Shown here in pieces: positions 7,726-14,086 of a DNA stretch of 64,000 nt. The position numbers were made by a program, and so were the translations under genes. Numbering within the stretch: the first letter of the stretch is position 1; each line of letters starts with the position of its first letter. Below the pieces are notes generated by a model. It worked only from the letters and a program-made list of their open reading frames with translations. It searched no databases and had not been told where the DNA came from. This DNA is from Hyphomonas beringensis (lineage in GTDB: Bacteria; Pseudomonadota; Alphaproteobacteria; Caulobacterales; Hyphomonadaceae): assembly GCF_000682755.1 (NCBI RefSeq), contig NZ_AWFF01000028.1, positions 1 to 64,000 on the forward strand. The letters are read 5' to 3'.

Positions 7726-8073
7726 ATGAGCGCTCCTGCCGCCCCGTCCGATACCGATGCGGTCTTCCAAGCCCTCGGAGACGCCACCCGCCGCGCCATA
7801 CTGGAACGGTTGAGCCGGCGTCCCGCCTCGATCTCGGATATTGCTGCCCCGTTCGACATGTCCCTGGCTGCGGTCGTGCAGCATGTGCAGGTGCTTGAGC
7901 GCAGCGGGCTCGTCCGGTCCAATAAGATCGGACGGGTCCGCACATGCGAGATAAACCCCCAAGGGCTTGCACTCGCCCGGCAATGGCTGGATGAACGCCG
8001 CCAGCTCTGGGAAGACCGCTTCCACCGGCTGGCGGAATTTCTGGATGAAGAGGAAGACGGTGGAGGCGATTAG
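7726..8073 (+). CDS. ArsR-family transcriptional regulator
   Basis: 115 aa winged-helix protein with the ArsR signature: FQALGDATRRAILERLS, then ISDIAAPFDMSLAAVVQHVQVLERSGLV, then the wing. It has no cysteine metal site (no ELCVCDL-type motif), so it belongs to the non-metal group that accompanies SRPBCC proteins. AAGGA precedes the ATG. It probably represses its own operon from the inverted repeat at 7158-7218. Its stop codon coincides with the beginning of copy B of the 200-base duplication, so the gene's 3' end sits exactly at a recombination junction. Confidence 0.88.
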   Translation: MSAPAAPSDTDAVFQALGDATRRAILERLSRRPASISDIAAPFDMSLAAVVQHVQVLERSGLVRSNKIGRVRTCEINPQGLALARQWLDERRQLWEDRFHRLAEFLDEEEDGGGD

Positions 8074-8272
8074 CCCGATTCCAATCAAGGATGAGAGTGG
8101 CGAGCTACGCGCCCTGCAGGATGTTGAACGCGATATTCTGCAGTATGCGATTGATTTCTATGATGGACATATGAGTGAAGTATCCCGCAGACTGGGAATC
8201 GGTCGATCGACCCTGTACCGCAAGGTACGCGAATATGACCTGGACGTCCGCGCAGAGCGCGAGGCCAGCTAG
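8045..8272 (+). CDS. Possible stand-alone Fis-type HTH protein (duplicated tail of the response regulator)
   Basis: 75 aa if started at ATG 8045, which overlaps the end of arsR by 29 bases in another frame. From residue 11 on it repeats the response regulator's C-terminus (PIPIKDESGELRAL, then the helix-turn-helix [18 protein letters not shown]), with almost only conservative changes (N/S, I/V, E/D). Most nucleotide changes are silent, which suggests selection on the protein rather than decay. It lacks receiver and ATPase domains. It could compete with the full regulator for its DNA sites or be the displaced original gene end. The ribosome site is weak (GGA about 10 bases upstream), so translation may rely on coupling to arsR. 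A pseudogene fragment is the alternative. Confidence 0.55.
   Translation: MKRKTVEAISPIPIKDESGELRALQDVERDILQYAIDFYDGHMSEVSRRLGIGRSTLYRKVREYDLDVRAEREAS
8073..8272 (+). repeat. Copy B of the 200-base duplication
   Basis: Direct repeat partner of 6897-7096. It begins at the last base of the arsR stop codon and ends at the stop of the HTH reading frame. It has its own terminator downstream at 8315. Confidence 0.9.
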
Positions 8273-8314
8273 GCACACACCGAGGTGACAAGCCGAGGTT
8301 AAAGGGAAAAAAGG

Positions 8315-8343
8315 AAAGCGGCCTTTCGGGGCCGCTTTTTTTT
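8315..8343 (+). terminator. Rho-independent terminator after copy B
   Basis: Stem AAAGCGGCC with GGCCGCTTT around a short TTTCG-containing loop, followed by a run of T. It ends the SRPBCC/ArsR/HTH unit. Confidence 0.85.
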
Positions 8344-8356
8344 ATGGGTAAAGGTC

Positions 8357-9325
8357 TCAAGTCTTCGGCATGGCGTATGACATGGTCACGTCGCAGCGCT
8401 CATACCGGTGTCCGTAGCGGCGCATGATGTCTTCATCATGCCTGAAGCCGTATTTCTCATAGAGCCGGATGGCGGGGCCGCATTTTGCGTTGGTCAGCAA
8501 GAAGAGTTCGCGCAGTTTCATCTCGCGGGCTCGGCGCAGGATCTGCTTCATCAGGAAGTCGCCCGCCTTGCGCCCGCGCGCGGATTTCAAAACGCCCATT
8601 TTGGTCAGTTCGAACGCGCCATCCTCTGCGGGCATCAGGGCGCAGGTGCCGATGATGCCCAGCTCCGGGTCCTCCACGAACAGGATGGTGCCGCCGCGGT
8701 CGATGACCTTGCTGCGGGGATTCTCAATCATGGCGATGTCTTCCGGTTCCAGCCGGAACATGTCTTCCACCCATTCGCGGGAAATGGTGTCGAAGTGAGG
8801 CGCCAGGGCGTCGGTATACTCGACGATGTGCAGGCCGGATGGATTGGCGGTCTGCTCGATACGTGTCGCAAGGCTTTGCTCAGCCAGGCGATCCTCGACG
8901 CGTGCGACTTCAGCCAGCAGGTCATGTTGGGGATACTGACAAAGTTGCTGGGCTGCCTCACGCACGACGGGCCAGAAGCTGGCGCGCATTTCGGTAACCA
9001 GCGCTTCGCCTGCCGGCGTCAGGAAGATTTCCTTTTGCCGGTTGTCGCCCTCGATCGGGCGCGTATCGGTCAGGCCCATTTTCTGCAACGCATTGTGGAT
9101 GCGTGTGATGGCAGGCTGACTGACGCCGGTCGCCTCAACGGCGGCATTGACGCTGAGGGGGCCGTTGGCCTCCAGGGCGGCAATGAGGGGGAAGTGCGTC
9201 GTCTGAATGGGATAGCCGCGTGTATCGAATACGCTGACAGCATCGGCCTGCAGCTTGTCGGCAAGGCGTTTCAGGCGGCTGGCGAGGCCGAGATAGCCAA
9301 CATCGCGGAGAATATCCTGTGCCAT
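8357..9325 (-). CDS. MarR-GNAT fusion: winged-helix regulator with acetyltransferase domain
   Basis: 322 aa. The N-terminal MarR-type domain (about 10-145) has the recognition segment VEATGVSQPAITRIHNALQKMGL and a wing (RPIEGDNRQKEIFLT). The C-terminal GNAT domain (about 175-315) has an acetyl-CoA loop region (KSARGRKAGDFLMKQILRRA) and the NAKCGPAIRLYEKYGF motif. Family members of this architecture acetylate small molecules or amino acid derivatives; the substrate here is unknown. The start is uncertain: ATG 9325 (chosen, family-like beginning) or ATG 9340. A palindrome just upstream probably serves for autoregulation. Confidence 0.85.
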   Translation of the reverse strand: MAQDILRDVGYLGLASRLKRLADKLQADAVSVFDTRGYPIQTTHFPLIAALEANGPLSVNAAVEATGVSQPAITRIHNALQKMGLTDTRPIEGDNRQKEIFLTPAGEALVTEMRASFWPVVREAAQQLCQYPQHDLLAEVARVEDRLAEQSLATRIEQTANPSGLHIVEYTDALAPHFDTISREWVEDMFRLEPEDIAMIENPRSKVIDRGGTILFVEDPELGIIGTCALMPAEDGAFELTKMGVLKSARGRKAGDFLMKQILRRAREMKLRELFLLTNAKCGPAIRLYEKYGFRHDEDIMRRYGHRYERCDVTMSYAMPKT

Positions 9326-9350
9326 GAAGGGAGAATCCATAATCAGTTAT

Positions 9351-9362
9351 ATAACATGTTAT
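9351..9362. promoter_or_regulatory. Palindrome upstream of the MarR-GNAT gene
   Basis: The perfect 12-base palindrome ATAACATGTTAT lies 11 bases upstream of the alternative start at 9340, in AT-rich sequence. Its size and place fit a MarR-type operator. Assignment to this regulator is inference. Confidence 0.5.
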
Positions 9363-9448
9363 GCAATTAGGCTTTGGTCATGCCTTCGTCAAGCCGGGCC
9401 GTGCGGTGGTATAGGGTTTTTGAATAGGGCAGGGCCGTGTTGGTCTCT

Positions 9449-10348
9449 TTAGTGCCGGACAGCGGTCTTGACGATCTCGCCAATCTTGCGGGCATCAGCC
9501 TCGCGCGGGCTGCCGGTGCGCCAGGCAATACCGATCTGGCGGCCGATGACCGGGCGGACGAATTCCCGCAAGGCTACATCCGGCCCCGTTGCGAGGCCAT
9601 TATCCGTTGCGAGCTTCGGCAGCAGGGATACGCCCAGGCCGCCGGCAATCATGTTGACCAGCGTGCCAAGCGAGGTCGCGGCAACCTGGCCCTTGTTCTC
9701 GCCGGTCTTCATCCGGCAGATCGACAGGGCGTGATCGCGCAGGCAATGCCCGTCTTCCAGCAGCAGAATGTCTTCATTTGCCAGATCTTCCGGAGACAGG
9801 CCGTTCTTCTTTGCGAGCGGGTGGTTGATCGGCGCAGCGAAAAGGAACTCGTCGTCAAACAGGGGCAGGGTCTCAACGCCGTGCACATCCCAGGGCAGGG
9901 CGATCAGGGCCGCGTCCAGCGTGCGAGTGCGCAGCTGGTCTATCAGGCGGGACGTCTTGTCTTCGTGCAGGTAGAGCTTCAGGTTCGGATAGGTCTCGCT
10001 GAGGGCGCGAACGGCAGCGGGCAGCACGAAAGGGGCAATTGTCGGGATGGCCCCCAGATGGAACGGCCCGGTCAGCAGGGCCCCGGCGCTCTGTACGGTC
10101 TGTACCAGGGCGTGGGCATCATTGATCAGCGCGGTCGCGCGTGTGACGGCCAGTTGTCCGGCATGGGTCAGCTTGGCGCCGCGGGCTTCGCGCTCTGCCA
10201 GCTTGACGCCCAGCATCTCCTCCAATTCCTTGATGCCGGCAGACAGCGTTGGCTGCGTGACATGGCACGCTTCTGCTGCGCGGGAGAAGGACCCCGTCTC
10301 TCCAAGGGCCACCAGATACTGCAATTGTCGAAGGGTCGGGATAATCAT
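9449..10348 (-). CDS. oxyR: OxyR, hydrogen peroxide-sensing LysR-type regulator
   Basis: 299 aa. An N-terminal LysR helix-turn-helix (RQLQYLVALGETGSFSRAAE, about 7-65) precedes a two-lobed sensor domain. The redox motif GHCLRDHALSIC carries C202 and C211, at the spacing of C199/C208 in E. coli OxyR, which form a disulfide on peroxide exposure and switch on antioxidant genes. It is divergent from the peroxiredoxin gene ahpC, with an OxyR-like site over its own start region, consistent with autorepression and activation of ahpC. Confidence 0.93.
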   Translation of the reverse strand: MIIPTLRQLQYLVALGETGSFSRAAEACHVTQPTLSAGIKELEEMLGVKLAEREARGAKLTHAGQLAVTRATALINDAHALVQTVQSAGALLTGPFHLGAIPTIAPFVLPAAVRALSETYPNLKLYLHEDKTSRLIDQLRTRTLDAALIALPWDVHGVETLPLFDDEFLFAAPINHPLAKKNGLSPEDLANEDILLLEDGHCLRDHALSICRMKTGENKGQVAATSLGTLVNMIAGGLGVSLLPKLATDNGLATGPDVALREFVRPVIGRQIGIAWRTGSPREADARKIGEIVKTAVRH

Positions 10349-10380
10349 AGATTCCTTCTATATCTGTTTCTGGGATTATC
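10340..10380. promoter_or_regulatory. Probable OxyR binding site between oxyR and ahpC
   Basis: ATAG-N7-CTAT (10347-10361) matches the OxyR half-site pattern and overlaps the oxyR start codon. The arms GATAATC (10340-10346) and GATTATC (10374-10380) add an outer inverted repeat, giving about 41 bases of dyad sequence, close to an OxyR tetramer footprint. Binding is inferred. Confidence 0.6.
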
Positions 10381-10465
10381 AATTTTTCTTTTTCGCCGAA
10401 CTGCGCAAGTGAAGGGGTGACCGGCCCCACCGTGCCGGCAGCACAACACAACCCAGGAGATTTAC

Positions 10466-11014
10466 ATGCTCGGTATTGGCCAGAAGCTTCCCGAATTCAC
10501 TGTCACAGGTGTGAAACCGAAATTCATGCAGCACGAGCAAAACGGCGAGAGCGCTTTCGAGCCGATCACCCAGGACTCCTTCGAAGGCAAATGGAAGGTA
10601 ATCTTCTTCTACCCGAAAGACTTCACCTTCGTCTGCCCAACCGAAATCGCTGAATTTGCCCGTCTGGCGGGTGATTTCGAAGACCGTGACGCCGTTGTCA
10701 TGGGCGGTTCCACCGACAACGAGTTCGTGAAACTCGCATGGCGCCGTGATCATGCGGACCTCAACGAACTGCCGATCTGGCAATTCGCTGATACGCGCGG
10801 CGAACTGGTTGACGGTCTCGGTATCCGTGAGCCGGAAGAAGGCGTTGCCTATCGTGCAACCTATGTCGTGGACCCGCACAATGTGGTTCAGCACGTCTAT
10901 GTCACGAACCTGAATGTGGGCCGTAATCCGTCCGACACGCTGCGTGTTCTTGACGCCCTGCAGACCGACGAGCTGTGCCCGTGTAACCGTCCTCTCGGCG
11001 GCGACACATTGTAA
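10466..11014 (+). CDS. ahpC: AhpC peroxiredoxin, AhpD-dependent type
   Basis: 182 aa 2-Cys peroxiredoxin that reduces hydrogen peroxide, organic peroxides and peroxynitrite. The peroxidatic cysteine is C57 in DFTFVCPTEI. The C-terminus ELCPCNRPLGGDTL has two cysteines (C171, C173), like C174 and C176 of Mycobacterium tuberculosis AhpC, which is reduced by AhpD rather than by AhpF. The presence of ahpD downstream and the absence of ahpF agree with this. AGGAG lies 7 bases before the ATG. It is divergent from oxyR. Confidence 0.95.
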   Translation: MLGIGQKLPEFTVTGVKPKFMQHEQNGESAFEPITQDSFEGKWKVIFFYPKDFTFVCPTEIAEFARLAGDFEDRDAVVMGGSTDNEFVKLAWRRDHADLNELPIWQFADTRGELVDGLGIREPEEGVAYRATYVVDPHNVVQHVYVTNLNVGRNPSDTLRVLDALQTDELCPCNRPLGGDTL

Positions 11015-11132
11015 GCAAACTATTTTGGAACCGTTTTTCCGGTTCACGCGTATACCCCTCGCACGCAGATAAAAAGACGGTGTCTCTCTCCCTCCCCCAC
11101 CCCAAGGGGCATCGTCTCAAAGCGTCGCGATA

Positions 11133-11206
11133 GGCCCGGCAAGCCTAATGTCCTACCCCATGGACATAGGCCTCGTCCCCCACCCAAGCCTCTGGCTTGT
11201 CGGGCC
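11133..11206 (+). other. Structured RNA element between ahpC and ahpD
   Basis: GGCCCGGCAAGCC (11133-11145) pairs with GGCTTGTCGGGCC (11194-11206) over 13 positions, including one G-U pair. Inside it, ATGTCC (11148-11153) pairs with GGACAT (11162-11167), and the stem extends by CCT/AGG across a bulge. The inner stem competes for bases of the outer one, so two folds are possible. There is no T-run, so it is not a classical terminator. It lies in the 241-base gap before ahpD and could be a leader, a processing stem or a small mobile repeat. Confidence 0.5.
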
Positions 11207-11255
11207 AATACGCTCCCCCAGTAAAACCTGCACATTCCTATCGAAAGGATGATTC

Positions 11256-11786
11256 ATGTCTGTTGAATCCCTGAAATCTGCGCTGCCCGATTATGCCAAG
11301 GATCTGAAACTCAATCTTGGCTCCCTGCTGAACGAGACGATCCTCTCGGATCAGCAAAAGCTCGGGACGTTCCTGGCCTGTGCACATGCTGTGGGAGAGC
11401 CGGCTACGCTGGCTGCCATTGAGGCAGAAGTGTCGCCGAAGCTTAGCCCCGAGGCTCTGAAAGCGGCCAAGGCCGCCAGTGCCATCATGGGCATGAACAA
11501 TGTCTATTACCGCACGGTCCACCTGCTGAAGAATGACGTCTACAAGACGCTGCCAGCCAAGCTGCGGATGAATGTCATTGGGGCGCCTGGCATCGAGAAG
11601 GCGGATTTCGAGCTTTATTCCCTCGGCGTCTCAGCCGTGAACGGTTGCGGCATGTGCCTCGACGCGCACGAGGCCGAGCTGCGCAAGCACGGCATGACCA
11701 GCGAGCAAATCCAGGCTGCCGTCCGCATCGGCGCGGTTGTGAATGCCGTTTCCCGCGTCATGGCAACAGAATCCCAGGGCGCCTGA
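11256..11786 (+). CDS. ahpD: AhpD, alkylhydroperoxidase/AhpC reductant
   Basis: 176 aa all-helical AhpD-family protein. The active-site motif [11 protein letters not shown] supplies the CxxC pair (C131, C134) and the histidine (H138) of the proton relay. In M. tuberculosis AhpD uses these cysteines to pass electrons from dihydrolipoamide (via Lpd and SucB) to oxidised AhpC. Length and motif position match the family. GAAAGGA precedes the ATG. It is 241 bases after ahpC, with a structured gap between, and is followed by a strong terminator. Confidence 0.95.
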   Translation: MSVESLKSALPDYAKDLKLNLGSLLNETILSDQQKLGTFLACAHAVGEPATLAAIEAEVSPKLSPEALKAAKAASAIMGMNNVYYRTVHLLKNDVYKTLPAKLRMNVIGAPGIEKADFELYSLGVSAVNGCGMCLDAHEAELRKHGMTSEQIQAAVRIGAVVNAVSRVMATESQGA

Positions 11787-11812
11787 TACGGTTCTGACGC
11801 TCCCAAGGTTTC

Positions 11813-11849
11813 AAAGGCCTCGAAGCATTGCTTCGGGGCCTTTTCTTTT
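11813..11849 (+). terminator. Rho-independent terminator after ahpD
   Basis: Long stem AAAGGCCTCGAAGC with GCTTCGGGGCCTTTT, loop ATT, followed by CTTTT. Confidence 0.88.
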
Positions 11850-12204
11850 GCTGCGAAGCATTCGTGAAGTTCTGTTGCCGCTGTTTTGGGTGATTTCTCA
11901 GCGGGCTGTGGGCAAGCTGTGAAAAACCGGAAAAAAGGCAGGCTTTTTTCATCTCGGTCCATGTTCCAGCCAACCGGCAGGCAGCCAGCTGATTCAGAAA
12001 GGAAATTTTCACGCGTCCCAAATAGGGTAGGGGAAGGGTTCGCGTTTGTTCGTGTAATATTCCCTGTTTATTTCGGGCTTCTGGGTGTGTGGATATTTGG
12101 ATTCATCTGCGGCGCCCATTGAGGCCCATCCTGTCCCATGGTACTCCAAATTAAGACATGGTTTACCCATGCGGGGTTTAGGCAGAATAAGTCAGGGTTG
12201 GCGG
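11850..12204 (+). promoter_or_regulatory. Upstream region of the mra/mur/fts cluster
   Basis: 355 bases without a convincing gene. It holds a symmetric A6G...CT6 hairpin at 11931-11949, which may act as a terminator in both directions, and AT-rich sequence around 12045-12075 (TAATAT) where the promoter of the cluster probably lies. I looked for a clean MraZ box array (spaced TGGGN repeats) and could not support one. Confidence 0.4.
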
Positions 12205-12717
12205 GTGTTTGTTTCCACCTATGAAAGCGCTATTGATGCAAAAGGACGGGTCTCGATCCCCGCCTCCTTTCGCGCTGCGCTGGGCGGTGGAAACCGGATT
12301 TTCCTCTGGCCTGCGCTGGACGGCTCCGGCTGCCTCGAAGGGGGCGGCGAAGCACTGATGGCCATGTACCGCGCCACACTCACTCGTCTTGCGCCGCAAT
12401 CGCCGGCTCGCAAGGCGCTTGTCACGCGCATCATCGCAGGCTCTGCCGACCTGAAAATGGATGATACCGGCCGCATCAAGCTGACAGACGAGCTTATGCA
12501 GGCAGCGGATCTTGAGGGCCGCGTGAAATTCGCGGGCAATATGGACAGCTTCCAGATCTGGAACCCCGAACGCCATGCCGCCCATTTCGATGCCATGGCG
12601 GCAGAGGCGGCGAAGGAAGACACGCTGGAAGCGCTTGGCCAGGCTTATAATGAAGTGCTGCGCCAACAGGTTGGTGGCGCGCCCGGTCTCACAATCATTG
12701 ACGGAGGGGAGGGCTGA
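12205..12717 (+). CDS. mraZ: MraZ, DNA-binding regulator of the division cluster
   Basis: 170 aa with two AbrB-like swapped-hairpin repeats. The first starts at the N-terminus (FVSTYESAIDAKGRVSIP) and the second follows about 75 residues later (LKMDDTGRIKLTDELMQAADL). MraZ binds repeats upstream of its own gene and represses the dcw operon. I chose the GTG at 12205, with AGGG upstream, because the family begins exactly at FVSTYE. Upstream ATG and other codons in the same frame (12085, 12166) would add sequence foreign to the family. Its stop overlaps the rsmH start by one base. Confidence 0.92.
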   Translation: MFVSTYESAIDAKGRVSIPASFRAALGGGNRIFLWPALDGSGCLEGGGEALMAMYRATLTRLAPQSPARKALVTRIIAGSADLKMDDTGRIKLTDELMQAADLEGRVKFAGNMDSFQIWNPERHAAHFDAMAAEAAKEDTLEALGQAYNEVLRQQVGGAPGLTIIDGGEG

Positions 12718-13748
12718 TGACGCAAGACACTGCAACCCCAACTGTAGGCGAGCCCGCCGGACACAAACCGGTCATGCTGGATGAAGTGCTGGAATGGCTG
12801 GCCGTGAAGGATGGCGATGTCATTGTTGACGGCACATTTGGCGGCGGTGGCTACAGCCGCGCCATCCTGCAGGCGGCCAAGTGCACGCTTGTCGGGATTG
12901 ACCGCGATCTGGACGCCATATTGCGCGCCGAGAAGATGGCGGAAGATATGGAGCGCCTCGTTCCGTTGCTTGGGCGCTTTGGCGAAATGGACGAAATCGT
13001 CCCGCAAGCCGGCTTTGAGCAGGTGGATGGCGTCGTGCTGGATATTGGTGTCTCCAGCTTTCAGATTGACCAGGCCGCGCGCGGCTTTTCCTTCATGAAA
13101 CATGGGCCCCTGGACATGCGCATGGGCGCGGTCGGGCCGACGGCGGCGGATGTCGTCAACTATATGAGCGAGCGCGACCTCGCCAATGTCATCTTCCGGC
13201 TGGGCGAAGAAAAGCAGGCGCGCCGAATCGCCAAGGCCATCGTGCGCCGCCGCGAGGAAGCGAAATTCGAAACCACGACTGAACTGGCCGAGACCGTCGA
13301 GAACGCTGTCGGCGGCCGCAAGGGTGCGCGCATCCACCCCGCGACACTGACCTTCCAGGCCATCCGCATGTATGTGAATGACGAGCTGGGAGAGCTGGCC
13401 CGCGCGCTGCACGCGGCAGAGCGTCTGCTACGTCCGGGTGGTCGCCTGGTGATTGTGGCGTTCCATTCCCTGGAAGATCGCATGGTCAAGCAATGGCTGC
13501 GAGACCGGTCCGGAAAGACGGGTGGGGGGTCTCGCCACATGCCCTTGGCGCAAAAAGGCCCTGATTCCACATTCGAACTCGCTGTTTCTAAAGCGGTTCT
13601 GCCGTCTGCTAACGAAGTGGAAGGCAATCCACGGGCACGCTCAGCCAAGTTGCGGGCGGCCATCCGGACGGAAGCCCCCGTCATTATGGAAGACGCGAGT
13701 GACGGTATGAACCTGCCGCCACTCTCAGCGCTGGAGGATGCTGTATGA
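12717..13748 (+). CDS. rsmH: RsmH, 16S rRNA m4C1402 methyltransferase
   Basis: 343 aa class I methyltransferase (formerly MraW) that N4-methylates C1402 of 16S rRNA with S-adenosylmethionine. The SAM-binding loop DGTFGGGGYSRAIL is near residue 37. The family motifs VDGVVLDIGVSSFQID and RGFSFMKHGPLDMRM are intact, as is the C-terminal IVAFHSLEDRMVK. It overlaps mraZ by one base and ftsL by four. Confidence 0.96.
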   Translation: MTQDTATPTVGEPAGHKPVMLDEVLEWLAVKDGDVIVDGTFGGGGYSRAILQAAKCTLVGIDRDLDAILRAEKMAEDMERLVPLLGRFGEMDEIVPQAGFEQVDGVVLDIGVSSFQIDQAARGFSFMKHGPLDMRMGAVGPTAADVVNYMSERDLANVIFRLGEEKQARRIAKAIVRRREEAKFETTTELAETVENAVGGRKGARIHPATLTFQAIRMYVNDELGELARALHAAERLLRPGGRLVIVAFHSLEDRMVKQWLRDRSGKTGGGSRHMPLAQKGPDSTFELAVSKAVLPSANEVEGNPRARSAKLRAAIRTEAPVIMEDASDGMNLPPLSALEDAV

Positions 13749-14086
13749 GCCGCCGAGCGTTCCTGTTTGGACTTGTCGTCATTGGCTTGCTGATTGTGAG
13801 CCTGTACCGCGCGAAATATGGCGCGAAGGATACGGCTGCGGAACTGATGGCTGTTGAAGCCCAGATCGAGGAGGCCCTTCACGAAAAGGCGCTGCTCGAA
13901 ACCGAGCTGTCGCATATGAGCCGCCGTGAATGGATCGAGGAATATGCCCGCAAGGAGCTGGGCATGGGCCCGCCAAAGCCGGAGCAGATGGCCTCTGAAG
14001 ATGATCTGGATGTCATGGTTGGCGTGCCGGTGACCGAACTGGGCCAGGTCCCGGCAGCGGAAACCAAAGGGGAGGCGCCAGAGTGA
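13745..14086 (+). CDS. ftsL: FtsL-like division protein
   Basis: 113 aa bitopic membrane protein: a short cytoplasmic start, one membrane helix (about 5-22), then a heptad-like coiled coil (AAELMAVEAQIEEALHEKAL) and an acidic, Pro-rich tail. FtsL recruits and activates the FtsW-FtsI septal peptidoglycan synthase together with FtsB and FtsQ. Identification rests on topology and on position between rsmH and ftsI, since FtsL sequences are poorly conserved. It overlaps rsmH (ATGA) and ftsI (GTGA). Confidence 0.85.
   Translation: MSRRAFLFGLVVIGLLIVSLYRAKYGAKDTAAELMAVEAQIEEALHEKALLETELSHMSRREWIEEYARKELGMGPPKPEQMASEDDLDVMVGVPVTELGQVPAAETKGEAPE

Noticed and set aside
12085-12204. Longer mraZ starting at 12085 or 12166
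   Set aside because: The family N-terminus begins exactly at the GTG 12205; upstream residues look like translated non-coding sequence.
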